From: an uncultured Collinsella sp.
GTDB lineage: Bacteria; Actinomycetota; Coriobacteriia; Coriobacteriales; Coriobacteriaceae
Direction: 5' to 3'
Assembly: GCA_934630735.1 (NCBI GenBank)
Contig: CAKTWK010000003.1
Coordinates: forward strand, 1-64,000
DNA: 64,000 nt
Shown: one piece after another, positions 53,182-63,180 of the stretch
How the letters are laid out: every line of letters begins with the position of its first letter
Position numbering within the stretch: position 1 is the stretch's first letter
Notes under the pieces: generated by a model
Told to the model about the DNA's origin: nothing
Seen by the model: only the letters and a program-made list of their open reading frames with translations
The model's database searches: none
Translations under genes and position numbers: made by a program

Positions 53182-53197
53182 GGGAACTGGCGCGCGG

Positions 53198-56100
53198 TTA
53201 AGCGCGGCGCTTCATGGCCCAGGCCAGCAGCAGAGCTGCCACACCGGCAGCGAGTACGGCACCAGCCATGGCGTACATGCTATCGCCGGACTCAGGCAAC
53301 GCCTCCTTGCCAGCCTTCTTCTTAGGCTTGGAAGTCGTAGTCGTGGTCGTAGCGGTCTGGCCAGGAGTGGGCTTGGCAGCCTCGGCGACCGTAAAGGTCG
53401 TCTCGGCCGTGCCCGTGGCCGAAACCACGCTCAGCTTGTGTTCGCCCACGCCAAGTGTCTTTAGGAAGCTCGCCTTGAGCGTCACGATCGTAGAGCCCTC
53501 GGTGAGCACGTAGTTCTCGGCGGCGACCTCCTTGTCGTCGACCAGCACCTTCTGGAAGTACCTGATCGGCGCGCTCGAGCGGAAGGTCAGGTCCTTGGCT
53601 GCCTCGACCACCATCGTCTGACCCTTGCCGTCGGTGATCTCGGGCGCCAGAATCGCGATCTCCTCAGTCTTGCCCTTCTCGTGGCAGACGGTGCACTCCT
53701 GATGCTTCTCACCCTTGGCCTCGACAGTCGCCGGCCAGTCGACGACCCACTCAAAGGTGTGCTCCGCCTTGTCGATGATGTCGCCGCAGCGGCAGACATG
53801 CCAATGATTCTTGGCATCGTGCGCCCAGCCCGTGCCGTCGGGCTCGTGCTTGAGGACACCCTCGACCGTCACATTCACGTCGTCCTCGACATCCTTGAGC
53901 TCATAGGTGCCCTTGTCGGAGAGCTCGATGGCCTTACCATCGACCTTGACGGCGTAGCCCTTGCCCGCAAAGTACGCGCTGTCGATGCTCACGGTAAGCG
54001 TTGCGGAGCCGTGCCAGTCGAGCTCGGTTGCCGTCGCGGTAAGCGTGTAGCCCTGCTGGTTAGTCGGCAGCGCCACGACCAGCTTGCGGCCGGCAGCCAC
54101 GGTGATCTCGGTAACAGAGGAAACATCGTAGTTGGCCTTAGCCTGGTAGCGAACCTCGTACACACCGGCGGCGAGATCCTTGAGCTCGGTCACGCCCTCG
54201 CCCACGGCCTGGTACTCGGCGGCACCCTTGGCGCGCCACTCCATCGTCGCGTTGACGCCCGCGATCTTACCGTCACGCCTGCCGCTCACGGTCTCGGCCT
54301 CGGCCTGGACCTTCGGCGCGTCCTGGGCGGCGTTCTTGATGGAGAACCCACACGTCAGACCTTCAGTCGGAAGCGCGTAGTTGCCCGCGGCCTTACCCGT
54401 CAGCGCTGTGAGGGTCGCCTGATACGAATCGCCGGCCTCGACCTGGGAGCCCTCGACGGTCGCACCAAGGTCATCCTTGTCGATGACGTTGCCGAGCGTT
54501 GCCTCGGGGCAGTGCTCCTTGCCGTCGTAGACAAACTCTCTGGTACCCCACGTCACGGTGAGCGGGCGCTGGTTGATGGTGAACACGCCATCGACGAACG
54601 TGATGTTGTAGTTGGGGTTTGCACCCTCGGGCTGCGTCAGCTGCAGAGCATAGCCGCCGTCGCGCACGTTGTCGTTATTTTCGCGCTCGATCTCGAGGCC
54701 CTGAAGCGTTTCGCCCGCGACGAGTTTGCCAGAAGTGACATCCCACGTAAACACGGGGTCAGCCTCGCCGTAGGTCTTAGAAGCGTCCTGGGCGGTGACC
54801 GTAATCGCGCACGGCTTGACCTCGAGCTCAACCTTGCCCTCGGCGGTCGCACCGTCAATCGTCACCTTGTAGGCGACGATCAGTTTGCCGACGTCCTTAA
54901 TCTTGGGGGCCTCGGGGGACCAATTCTTGCCGTCGGTGCTGTACTGAGCCGTTGCGCCCTCGGGTAGTCTCGTCGCATCGACCGTGTGATACGCACCGTC
55001 GTACTCGTCGGAGTAGCCAACGATGGCGGCAGTCGGAATCTCGACTGCAGGCAACGCATGCCCACAAACCGTGCACTGCTGATGCTTGGAGCCCACCTCG
55101 GTTGCCGTGGGTGCCTTGTCGACAACCCACTCAAAGGTGTGCGCAGTCTCGTCGATCTTCTCGCCGCAGGTGCACTGATGCCAGTGCGCGCTGTCGTCGG
55201 AGAACCACTGGTCGTTCACAGCCTCGTGCTTGCGCACACCCTCGACCGTCACGTTCACGTCGCTCTCGGCGTCTTTGATCTTATATGTACCGTTGTCTGC
55301 AAGCTCGACCTTCTCGCCGTTAACCTTGACGGCAAACTTCTTTCCATCGGTGAAGTAGTTCGAGTCGAGCGAGAACGAAAGCGTCGCGGAGCCATGCCAG
55401 TCGAGCTCGGTCGCGTCAGTCGTGAGCGTGTAGCCCGTCTGCTCGGCCGGCAGCGTCACCTTGAGCTTGCGGCCAGCATCGACCGTAACGGTAACGGTCT
55501 TGGAAGCGTTGTAATTCGTCGTCGCTCCGTAGCACAAACGGTATGAACCGGGCGCTAGATTCTCAAGCTTGTCGCCATCGACCAAATCGCTCTCTTTGAT
55601 AAACATCATCTGCGCGCGAGGTTTGCCCAGCTGCATCGACGTATCGACGCCCTCGAGCTTACCGTCGTGTTTACCACTCACGGTCTCCGCCGTCGCCTTT
55701 ACCTCAGGAGCGCTTTCCCTATCGGCCTTGGCAATAACGTACTTGCACTCGATGCCCAAAGGCTTACTGTAATTAGCGAGAACCTTATCCTCACCGACGA
55801 GCTTGCTCAACTTCGCTGTATACGAGCCAGCATTTACTTTTGCGGCATCCACAACTTTGAGAGACACGTCGTCGTTGTTAACCAGATTGGTAATCTCTGC
55901 CGTGGGACCCTGTTCTTGGCCGTTGTAAACGTACCAATCGACCGTCCATCTCACCTCGACAACGCGGCGCTTAATGGTGAAATCGCCCGCCTCAAACGTA
56001 ATGTCATAGTTAGCGTTGGCGCCCTCTTTCTGAGAAGCCGTCACCTTGTACGTCTTATAACCGGTCAGAACATTCTCGCCCTCATCACGTTTGTACGTAA

Positions 56101-59100
56101 TATCAGAAAGCGTATCGCCCTCCATAAGAGAGCCGGCCGTCACTTCATAGGTAAAGTCGGGATCCGGGTCGCCATACGTTTTAGATGCGGCAGCAGGCGC
56201 CACCGTGATCGCAAGCGGCGTCACCTCGAGCGTCACCTGCCCATTGATGTCGGAAGCACCAGGGGTGGTCACCTTATAGTCGACAGTGGTCTTGCCGACG
56301 TTTTTGATTGTGGGAGCATCCGTTTTCCACGTGACGCCACCGTCGATGCTGAACTGAGCCGTCGCGCCATCCTTAAGGTCCACGCTCACGGCATGCTCGT
56401 TGCCGTCATACACGCCGACATAACCGCCGATGCACGCCGGAGGAATCTCCTCCTCGCGCAGGACATAGCCGCACGTGGAGCATTGATACCGCTTTAGACC
56501 GGGCTTCTCGGTGGTGGGAGCCTTAACTTCCTCCCAAGAGAAGACATGCGTGTCTTCGTTGAGCTTCTTGCCGCATCGACACACCTGCCAGTGAGCGCCA
56601 TTCGAACCCTCGGTCTTATACCAAGTACCGTCAGCGGACGCGCAAGGGCCCTCCGCAATTTCGAAGACGTTAGCCCCCGAAGCGTAGTGGTTATTGTCCG
56701 CTTTGAAGCGCACCTCATACTTCCCGGCAGGCAGTCCATCGACCGAAGTTTTACCGGCACCGATGGACTCCCAGTATGTGTCCCCGTATTTTCTCCACTC
56801 ATAGGTCTTATTCAAGTTGGAGAGCGACCCATCCTCGAGCAAATGCGCACTTTGGCCCTTGACCTTGACACCTGTGCCTTCGCTAGCGATATAACGCCAA
56901 GGAACAGACTGGCCGGCCGGCGTAATCTTGATTTCAACCGACCCGCTCTTTGTCACATAGTCTTTCGCGGTGATGCGGTAATCGACCGTTACGGAGCAGA
57001 TCTCGCCCTTACGGTTACGCTGAACGTCCGTATAGCTCTTCGCCTCCGTTGTCCAGCTGTCGCCCTCATCAAAGCTGTACTCGATCGTCATGTCGGCAGG
57101 GGCATTTGACACCGAAATGTTGACGCCGTGAGGCTGTCCGTCGTAGACGCCCTCGAATCCCTCTGCCGTCACGTTCTCAAACTGCGTACCTGTGATAGTC
57201 CAATTTGCATATGCTGAGCCCGTATAGTTACCCGTGCCCTTGATATAGACCTGATAGTACGGGAAGTAGGAATTGGAGCCGGGAGGATCGATCGCGCTCA
57301 CCGTGCTATACGACGAATCACTATCAATCTTGTAGTCACCGCCCTTGACAAAGGATGACCAGCTCTGAGTGCTGTAGTTGTAAACCTCAACGGAAAAATT
57401 GGGCGTAATCGTCTTTCCCGTCCATGAGTACGCGCGAACTGCCTCACCATTAATCGTGGTGTCTGTTCCGCCGTCATTAAACTTGAACGTGAGTCCGCTG
57501 ACATTGCGCAAATCGAGCGGCAAAATCTGGAACTCGCGGGTGAGCGTCAGGTCACTTTCCTGGCCATCAACCTTAACTTTGGACTCGATACGGTAAATTC
57601 CCGCATCGGTAGGAACTTTTTCCAGTGGCTCGCCCGCGTCGTCGCCCCACTTCGAAAGCTTGTAATACTGAGACCCGGAGATACGTACGCCTCCCGTCGA
57701 GACGATATCGTCTCGAGCGTAGCCGTCCTTATTCGACATCATCAGCGTTGGAGTGACTTCTCCGCCGCTGTATGTAACGCCAAGCTTTCCCTTATCCTGC
57801 GTCGCCCCGTCGATGCCCAGCTCGACGGCATAGCCATTTTTGTAGCTGCAATCGCTCGGGCGCATCTTGCCGGAGCAGGTGACCTTCAGCTGATATGAGC
57901 TGTTGGCAGCCTTTTCCACCGACCACACATGTTCATGCGGCAGGCGCGAGGCGTACACATATCCGTCGTCTGTCCTTCCGATGCCAACGCTCGGGTCGTC
58001 CGTAGTAACACGAGCGCGCAGGTCGCTCTCTTCGATGCCGCAGGTGCCAAGCTTCCACTGCGTGCCCGCATAGGCGCCCAGCTGATCGTCCTTGAGCGAC
58101 AGCTGGACCTTACCCGTGAAGGTGTCGGCAATGTTCAGTTTGCCGTAGTAATTAATCCCCGGCGTGTCAAGCGCAAGGCCTCGGGCGCTCTTCTCTCCGT
58201 TAGTTGTAATGGTCGTATTGCCAGCAAGCGTCACCGTTCCGCGGGCATACACAGTGTTTCGACGCGTGTTCGCATCGGAATGGTAGTACGTGCCCTCTGC
58301 ATAAGTGTCGCTCACCTGCGTATTGTTGAGCGTGCATGTCGAATTTTTAGCCACCGCAATTGCGCTCGTCATAACCATATCTTGCGTATAGTTCGCCGCT
58401 TCTTGCGTCGATGTGATGGTGCAACCGTTCAGTGCTACGTCCGCATTATTGACAACAATGTTGCCGGCATGGGTATGCTCATTTTTATCCTGCACGTTAA
58501 GTTCTTTACACCAGATCGATTCTTGTTGATTGTTCTTGAAGGTGCAGTTGTTGAGCACAACCTTGGGCCTGCACCCACGGCCTACGACACTTAGCGCACC
58601 AGTGCAGTCATCTTCATTATCCGTAAATTCACAGTTGCTAAACGTGACGTCCAAACTCTTTGCACCGTTCGCCGAGCTGAGGATCGTAACCGGCGCCGGA
58701 GAGGCTTCATATTCTGTTGCGATGTTGCTGTACTTGTGACTGCTACCATAAGTCGCACCGTTCGGCGTGCAATCCCATTTGCTGACCTTGATATTGTCGA
58801 AGGTTGCCGTTTCGCCATCGACCATCGTGCCGTACAGCGCAATTGGCCTTTTAGACACCCCTGAGGCTACCGTCTTAAACTCGATGCCGGAAACCTTAAG
58901 GTTCAGGCTGTTGGAGACCCTGTTTTTATCGGCGCCATCGCCGTAGCCGTCTCTTTTGCCGGCATTATCGGACAAAAAGCTCTTGCCGTTGCAATAGACG
59001 GGAGTTCTGCCATTCCCGTTGGTTCCAATGAACTCAACATAGCCGCCGTCAAGCACAAAGAGCTCGTCGTAGCCGCGGTCTCTTTTGTCCTTAATAGAAC

Positions 59101-59413
59101 CATTCCAGCGACCTTGACGTGCATTCTCGGTAAGGTATATACGCGTCGGATTTTGCTCGGTACCGCCCTTTACGACGTAGTGGTTGATCTCGATCTCTCC
59201 TCCGACGACGTAATCCTCGCCCGCCTCGAGCGTCACCGTATCGGCAACGTAGGGGTTATTGCTTTTTGTTTGAGCAATCTTCGCGTTCGACGGAATATCC
59301 GCCGTTGTCGCCGCCCCAGCCACCGCTGGCGTCGCTACGAGTGCGCATGCTACGGTGGCGATGCCCAGCAGGCGCGTCAACACAGCGCGCATCCCCATCT
59401 TCTTCTCCCTCAT
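53198..59413 (-). CDS. Giant wall-anchored surface protein with tandem MBG-like and Cys-ribbon repeats
   Basis: 2071 residues, start MREKKMGMRAVLTRLLG (GGGGAG 7 nt upstream). Signal peptide ~1-35 (ends VAGAAT). Residues ~60-480 look like a right-handed beta-helix (many short N-rich strands). From ~940 on, two tandem units of ~469 and ~460 residues each contain a Cys ribbon (HWxxCxCG...HxF...CxxC at 941, 1410 and 1870), MBG-like domains (SKTYGDPDPDFTYEV; SKTYGEADPVFTWDV) and FxY-type beta domains. The C-terminus has the LPESG sorting signal (~2039), a hydrophobic helix and the charged tail KRRA, so sortase should attach it to peptidoglycan. Probably an adhesin (inference). Confidence 0.93.
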   Translation of the reverse strand: MREKKMGMRAVLTRLLGIATVACALVATPAVAGAATTADIPSNAKIAQTKSNNPYVADTVTLEAGEDYVVGGEIEINHYVVKGGTEQNPTRIYLTENARQGRWNGSIKDKRDRGYDELFVLDGGYVEFIGTNGNGRTPVYCNGKSFLSDNAGKRDGYGDGADKNRVSNSLNLKVSGIEFKTVASGVSKRPIALYGTMVDGETATFDNIKVSKWDCTPNGATYGSSHKYSNIATEYEASPAPVTILSSANGAKSLDVTFSNCEFTDNEDDCTGALSVVGRGCRPKVVLNNCTFKNNQQESIWCKELNVQDKNEHTHAGNIVVNNADVALNGCTITSTQEAANYTQDMVMTSAIAVAKNSTCTLNNTQVSDTYAEGTYYHSDANTRRNTVYARGTVTLAGNTTITTNGEKSARGLALDTPGINYYGKLNIADTFTGKVQLSLKDDQLGAYAGTQWKLGTCGIEESDLRARVTTDDPSVGIGRTDDGYVYASRLPHEHVWSVEKAANSSYQLKVTCSGKMRPSDCSYKNGYAVELGIDGATQDKGKLGVTYSGGEVTPTLMMSNKDGYARDDIVSTGGVRISGSQYYKLSKWGDDAGEPLEKVPTDAGIYRIESKVKVDGQESDLTLTREFQILPLDLRNVSGLTFKFNDGGTDTTINGEAVRAYSWTGKTITPNFSVEVYNYSTQSWSSFVKGGDYKIDSDSSYSTVSAIDPPGSNSYFPYYQVYIKGTGNYTGSAYANWTITGTQFENVTAEGFEGVYDGQPHGVNISVSNAPADMTIEYSFDEGDSWTTEAKSYTDVQRNRKGEICSVTVDYRITAKDYVTKSGSVEIKITPAGQSVPWRYIASEGTGVKVKGQSAHLLEDGSLSNLNKTYEWRKYGDTYWESIGAGKTSVDGLPAGKYEVRFKADNNHYASGANVFEIAEGPCASADGTWYKTEGSNGAHWQVCRCGKKLNEDTHVFSWEEVKAPTTEKPGLKRYQCSTCGYVLREEEIPPACIGGYVGVYDGNEHAVSVDLKDGATAQFSIDGGVTWKTDAPTIKNVGKTTVDYKVTTPGASDINGQVTLEVTPLAITVAPAAASKTYGDPDPDFTYEVTAGSLMEGDTLSDITYKRDEGENVLTGYKTYKVTASQKEGANANYDITFEAGDFTIKRRVVEVRWTVDWYVYNGQEQGPTAEITNLVNNDDVSLKVVDAAKVNAGSYTAKLSKLVGEDKVLANYSKPLGIECKYVIAKADRESAPEVKATAETVSGKHDGKLEGVDTSMQLGKPRAQMMFIKESDLVDGDKLENLAPGSYRLCYGATTNYNASKTVTVTVDAGRKLKVTLPAEQTGYTLTTDATELDWHGSATLSFSLDSNYFTDGKKFAVKVNGEKVELADNGTYKIKDAESDVNVTVEGVRKHEAVNDQWFSDDSAHWHQCTCGEKIDETAHTFEWVVDKAPTATEVGSKHQQCTVCGHALPAVEIPTAAIVGYSDEYDGAYHTVDATRLPEGATAQYSTDGKNWSPEAPKIKDVGKLIVAYKVTIDGATAEGKVELEVKPCAITVTAQDASKTYGEADPVFTWDVTSGKLVAGETLQGLEIERENNDNVRDGGYALQLTQPEGANPNYNITFVDGVFTINQRPLTVTWGTREFVYDGKEHCPEATLGNVIDKDDLGATVEGSQVEAGDSYQATLTALTGKAAGNYALPTEGLTCGFSIKNAAQDAPKVQAEAETVSGRRDGKIAGVNATMEWRAKGAAEYQAVGEGVTELKDLAAGVYEVRYQAKANYDVSSVTEITVAAGRKLVVALPTNQQGYTLTATATELDWHGSATLTVSIDSAYFAGKGYAVKVDGKAIELSDKGTYELKDVEDDVNVTVEGVLKHEPDGTGWAHDAKNHWHVCRCGDIIDKAEHTFEWVVDWPATVEAKGEKHQECTVCHEKGKTEEIAILAPEITDGKGQTMVVEAAKDLTFRSSAPIRYFQKVLVDDKEVAAENYVLTEGSTIVTLKASFLKTLGVGEHKLSVVSATGTAETTFTVAEAAKPTPGQTATTTTTTSKPKKKAGKEALPESGDSMYAMAGAVLAAGVAALLLAWAMKRRA

Positions 59414-59658
59414 CGTTTCGCTCCCCTTACCCCTATGCTTTCGCGATGACCGCCATCGCTTGGCGCCGGCGGTCGGTCTGATTCCCCGTCCGACCGCCGG
59501 CATCGATTGATATGTGTATCCATGGAGTATTGTGAGGTCACCAAAACTGACACCCCGCCGCTCGGCGCGAGTTGCGTACCGTGGGGCGCAAATGGAACGC
59601 ACCCCCGCGGGCGGCGCGTGCACGATGTGGCAAAATCGAGGTACTAAGGGGGCCCAAT

Positions 59659-60381
59659 ATGCTCAAAATCATCGCCTGCGACGACGACGTCGCCTTTCTA
59701 GATAACCTGCACCGCATGATCAACCGCTGGTCAGCCGAGACGGGTACGGCGGTCGATGTTGCACTCGTTACGCGCGGCGAGGACCTGCTGGCACGCCATG
59801 CCGCATCGCGCGCCGACATTATCATGCTCGACATGATCATGCCGCTCGTCAACGGCATGGACACCGCCCGCGAGCTGCGCCAATCCGATACCGCCGTACG
59901 CTTGGTGTTCCTCACCTCATCGCCCGAGTTCGCGCTTGAGTCCTACGAGGTCCGCGCCTTCGACTACCTGCTCAAACCCGTGACCTACGAGCGCGTGGCG
60001 CAACTGCTCGACGAGCTGTCGAGCCTGCGTCCGGCAGCGACCGACGAGCTCGTCATCAAGACGTCCTTTGGCTACCATGCCCTGCGCCTATCCGATATCG
60101 AATATGCCGAGGCTCGCAACAAGCACGTGATCTTCCACCTGCGCGATGGCCGCGATATCGAGGCGCTCGAGCCGTTCCGCAGCATCGAGGACCGACTGGC
60201 CCAAAACGCGACCTTCTTTAAGTGCCACCGCAGCTACCAGGTCAATCTGCGCAACATCGACCACTTTAACCGCACGGAAATCGTCATGCGCTCGGGCGCG
60301 TGCATACCGCTCGCGCGCAGCTGCAAGCAGGGATTCCAAGACGCCTACTTTGCAGTGCGGTTCGAGGGCGGGAGACGCTGA
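59659..60381 (+). CDS. LytTR-family response regulator
   Basis: 240 residues, start MLKIIACDDDVAFLDNLHRM (GGGGG upstream). Receiver domain ~1-120 with acidic pocket DDD, phospho-acceptor in IIMLDMIMP, and FDYLLKPV. LytTR DNA-binding domain ~130-240 (DIEYAEARNKHVIFHLRDG...FFKCHRSYQVNLRNID). The Agr/VirR type. It overlaps the histidine kinase start (TGATG). It is divergent from the large surface protein gene and is a plausible regulator of it (inference). Confidence 0.95.
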   Translation: MLKIIACDDDVAFLDNLHRMINRWSAETGTAVDVALVTRGEDLLARHAASRADIIMLDMIMPLVNGMDTARELRQSDTAVRLVFLTSSPEFALESYEVRAFDYLLKPVTYERVAQLLDELSSLRPAATDELVIKTSFGYHALRLSDIEYAEARNKHVIFHLRDGRDIEALEPFRSIEDRLAQNATFFKCHRSYQVNLRNIDHFNRTEIVMRSGACIPLARSCKQGFQDAYFAVRFEGGRR

Positions 60382-61658
60382 TGCTTTCCTCGGCAGAACT
60401 GGTACTTTGGGCAATCCACCATGCGACGACATTGCTCTTTGGCGTCTTTGCCTCGGCGGCGCTGTGCGGTGTCGAGATCAACGGCCGCCATTCGCTCGAA
60501 CTGGTGGGGGTCGGCGCCGTAACCGGATGTGCATTCGGCCTCGCCAATGCCGTCGGCGGCGAGCTTTTCGCCCGACAGGTCTATCCGCTCGTCGTGCATC
60601 TGCCACTTGTCGTCTACCTGTGCGTACGCTATCGCCTGGGTCCGCTGCTCGCCATCCTGGGCGTTACCAGTGCCTACCTGAGCTGCCAGTTTAGCAACTG
60701 GATGGGCATCGCCGCATTCGCCGCCACCGATTCGCAGGTCGCGTACTACGCGGCGCGCATCATCACCACGCTCGGCGTCTTTGCTGTCTTGTTGCATTGG
60801 GCAAGCGACATTGGCCCCCGCCTGGCGATCAAAAGCCCCACCGAGCTGGAGATTCTGCTCATCCTGCCGCTCGTCTACTACATCTTCGACTACGCCACCA
60901 ACGTCTACACCACGCTCTTCCACTCGGGCTCGGTGGTAACCGTTGAGTTCTTGGCGTTCGCCCTCTGCGCCTTCTACCTTATGTTTCTTGCCGTCTACCT
61001 TCGCGAATACGAGGCAAAGGAAATCGCCGAGCGCGAGCGCTGGATGCTCGCGACCCGCGACAGCGCGGCCATCAAAGAGCTCGAAGCCTGGCGCCAGTCC
61101 GGACGCGAGCTCTCGGTTCTCCGTCACGACATGCGCCACTACCTGCGCGGTCTAGCGGCCCTGATCGAAGAGGGTCACACTGATGAGGCGCTCGAGCGTA
61201 TCGACACGCTCTGCGAGACCAACGACCGCACCGCCGTGCGCCGCTACTGCGCCAACGAAACGGTCAACATTGCGCTCTCGTCGCTTTCCGCGGACATCAA
61301 CGCGCACGGCATCACCGCCGACCTACGCGCCGCCGTGCCCGAAACCGTCCACGTGGGCGATGTCGATCTGTTCAGTGTGGTATCGAACGCCCTGGACAAT
61401 GCCATCGCCGCGGCGAGCGCCGCCCCCGAAGGCAAGCGGTTTGTCGACCTGGACCTTCGCTACGAAGACGGTCAGCTTCTATTGCTGGTTTCCAACACGT
61501 TTGGCCGTGCGCCGCACATGGTCGACGGCATGCCCGTGGCTCAGCACACTGGGCACGGCTTTGGCACCAAGAGCATTAAGCTTGCCGTCGAGCGCATGAA
61601 CGGCAACTGCCAGTTCCGCATTAACGGCGACCGGTTTGAGCTACGCGCCGTGATGTAG
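60381..61658 (+). CDS. GHKL-type sensor histidine kinase (AgrC-like)
   Basis: 425 residues, start MLSSAELVLWAIHHATT. About six TM helices in residues ~1-215. The cytoplasmic part has a dimerisation/phospho-acceptor His in SVLRHDMRHYLRGLAALIEEG (~250-270), then a GHKL ATPase with N-box SNALDNAIAAA and GHGFGTKSIKLAVERM. The multi-pass sensor and LytTR partner resemble peptide quorum-sensing systems, but no peptide precursor gene is visible nearby. It overlaps the response regulator by one base. Confidence 0.94.
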   Translation: MLSSAELVLWAIHHATTLLFGVFASAALCGVEINGRHSLELVGVGAVTGCAFGLANAVGGELFARQVYPLVVHLPLVVYLCVRYRLGPLLAILGVTSAYLSCQFSNWMGIAAFAATDSQVAYYAARIITTLGVFAVLLHWASDIGPRLAIKSPTELEILLILPLVYYIFDYATNVYTTLFHSGSVVTVEFLAFALCAFYLMFLAVYLREYEAKEIAERERWMLATRDSAAIKELEAWRQSGRELSVLRHDMRHYLRGLAALIEEGHTDEALERIDTLCETNDRTAVRRYCANETVNIALSSLSADINAHGITADLRAAVPETVHVGDVDLFSVVSNALDNAIAAASAAPEGKRFVDLDLRYEDGQLLLLVSNTFGRAPHMVDGMPVAQHTGHGFGTKSIKLAVERMNGNCQFRINGDRFELRAVM

Positions 61659-61676
61659 GGGCTGCCGCCAGCCTCG

Positions 61677-62252
61677 CTACAGCGGTGCAGCCGCCGGGGT
61701 CAGCTGCTTAATGTAGGCCCACATGCGCTGCTTGGCGGCCTTGTCGGTGAGCGCCGCCTCAAAACCGTCGAGCGCCAGCACGCGGCGCCCCTGCACATGG
61801 GCGACCAGGCCGGGCTTGAGCATGGCGGTGTCAAAATCATCAATTGCCACAAGCATGTCGGCATAGGTCTCGCGCATGACATCGGCCGCACTGTTGTCCA
61901 GCAGCAGCACCGCCTCGGGGTCCAAGGTCTCCAGCGCCTCGCGGAACAGGTCACACGTCAGGGCATCGCCCGCCGCGACCGCTCCGTCGCCCGCGCCGGC
62001 GACGCTTGCCAGCACGCAAAAATCCTCGGGGGCATATCCGATGGCGCCGAGCGCCTTGCGCAACGCGGCGCCATCCGCGCCGGCGGCCAGCTCGCCGCCC
62101 GAGCACTCGGCTTCATCCAAATCGCCTTTGACCAGCACAATCGGCGAGCACGCATTGCCCGCGATACGCACACCGCGATCTGCAAGCGACGCGAGCTCCT
62201 GCTCGGTCGCCTGAGCGATGGCTTCTTTTTTCTGGCTTTGTGACGTGGGCAT
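61677..62252 (-). CDS. Conserved hypothetical protein, possible degenerate uracil-DNA glycosylase fold
   Basis: 191 residues, start MPTSQSQKKEAIAQATEQE with GGAG upstream. No signal peptide or TM. The order of segments (RIAGNACSPIVLVKGDLDEAECSGGELAAGADGAAL is longer than needed, so see residues ~30-65; then LGAIGYAPEDFCVLASV; LETLDPEAVLLLDNSA; VQGRRVLALDGFEAALTDK) recalls family-4 UDG architecture, but the Fe-S Cys and catalytic residues are not evident. This is a weak structural guess; function unknown. Convergent with the sensor kinase, 18 bp apart. Confidence 0.6.
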   Translation of the reverse strand: MPTSQSQKKEAIAQATEQELASLADRGVRIAGNACSPIVLVKGDLDEAECSGGELAAGADGAALRKALGAIGYAPEDFCVLASVAGAGDGAVAAGDALTCDLFREALETLDPEAVLLLDNSAADVMRETYADMLVAIDDFDTAMLKPGLVAHVQGRRVLALDGFEAALTDKAAKQRMWAYIKQLTPAAAPL

Positions 62253-62388
62253 GCGCTCTCCAATCGTTTGCGTGCCCACCATTATATAAAAGAGCCGCCC
62301 GCGAGTGGTTGCTTTACGAGCCGCTGGGTATAAGCACGGTCGTACTGATTTTTACGCGGCCGAGCCGCGTCACATTATGGAGGTCACC

Positions 62389-62709
62389 ATGGCTGACATT
62401 AAGCAGATTGCCCCCGAGAACTTCGACGCTGTCGTCAACGATAGCCTGCCCGTACTGGTTGATTTTTGGGCCCCGTGGTGCGGCCCCTGCCGCTCGCTCT
62501 CGCCCATCGTAGACGAGGTTGCCGACGAGCTGGCCGGCAAGCTGGCCGTGGCCAAGTGCAACGTCGACGACAACCAGGACCTGGCCATGAAGTTTGGCGT
62601 CATGAGCATCCCCACGCTGATCGTCTTTAAGAACGGCGAGGAGGTCGACCGCTCGGTCGGCGCCTTACCCAAGGCAAGGCTTCAGGCACTGCTGGAGAAA
62701 CATCTGTAA
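62389..62709 (+). CDS. trxA: Thioredoxin
   Basis: 106 residues, start MADIKQIAPENFDAVVND with TGGAGG 5 nt upstream. Active site WCGPC in VDFWAPWCGPCRSLSPI, cis-Pro in SIPTLIVFKNG and the C-terminal GALPKARLQALLEKHL. It reduces protein disulfides using electrons from thioredoxin reductase. Typical length, monocistronic, with a terminator at 62821-62853. Confidence 0.98.
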   Translation: MADIKQIAPENFDAVVNDSLPVLVDFWAPWCGPCRSLSPIVDEVADELAGKLAVAKCNVDDNQDLAMKFGVMSIPTLIVFKNGEEVDRSVGALPKARLQALLEKHL

Positions 62710-62820
62710 TACGCTTGTTACTTGCCTGCCGTCCATGAGCGGTTTCGCACCGCTCGCCGGAGTGCCAAACGCAAGGCATGCGACCACGGATAGTATGGTA
62801 GACACAAACAGCCCCCAGTG

Positions 62821-62858
62821 AACGGGTGCGGGCCAGACGGACTCGCACCCGTTTTCTT
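62821..62858 (+). terminator. Intrinsic terminator downstream of trxA
   Basis: AACGGGTGCG (62821-62830) pairs with CGCACCCGTT (62844-62853), followed by TTCTT. Confidence 0.85.
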
Positions 62859-62930
62859 ATGCGGCGGCGCCCAAGGCGGGCGTAGTAGAATCTGAACCAC
62901 CATATCGCCCCGTACAAAAGGAGACTCCCC

Positions 62931-63179
62931 ATGCATGACGTCGGAATGAACATGAGCCAGCTTGCCATGAGCGTCAAGCAGGTCGACGACACCATTGAGC
63001 TCGCTCACGAGTGGAGCCATCAGCTGCTGCACGCGACCGAGAACTTTGACATGGAGCGCATTGGCGCCAAGCTCGAGGCCGCCATGTCTGCGCTGCACGA
63101 GGCGCACGATGCGCTCGAGGGCTACGAGGAGGCCATCGAGGCAGATCACAACTCCGTCGGCTCTGTGAAACTGGTGTAA
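62931..63179 (+). CDS. Small helical protein encoded directly before nikR
   Basis: 82 residues, start MHDVGMNMSQLAMSVKQVDD with AAAGGAGA upstream. Predicted almost entirely helical with heptad-like spacing and five His (HDV, HEWSHQLLH, HEAHD, DHNS), and many Met near the N-terminus. No family recognised. Its stop is 1 nt from the nikR GTG, so the two are co-translated. The His/Met content suggests metal binding, possibly nickel (inference). Confidence 0.75.
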   Translation: MHDVGMNMSQLAMSVKQVDDTIELAHEWSHQLLHATENFDMERIGAKLEAAMSALHEAHDALEGYEEAIEADHNSVGSVKLV

Positions 63180-63180
63180 C

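Larger units (their letters stand above)
52713..53197. other. 485-bp non-coding region upstream of nadA with three long inverted repeats
   Basis: Holds the nadA promoter and dyad (52748-52797), a 20-bp-arm palindrome (52822-52880), a 213-bp MITE-like element (52917-53129) and the terminator of the surface protein gene (53150-53181). No gene recognised. Confidence 0.8.

Noticed and set aside
61677..62252. Functional uracil-DNA glycosylase
   Set aside because: Segment order is only vaguely similar, and catalytic and Fe-S residues are not visible; left as a hypothetical protein.
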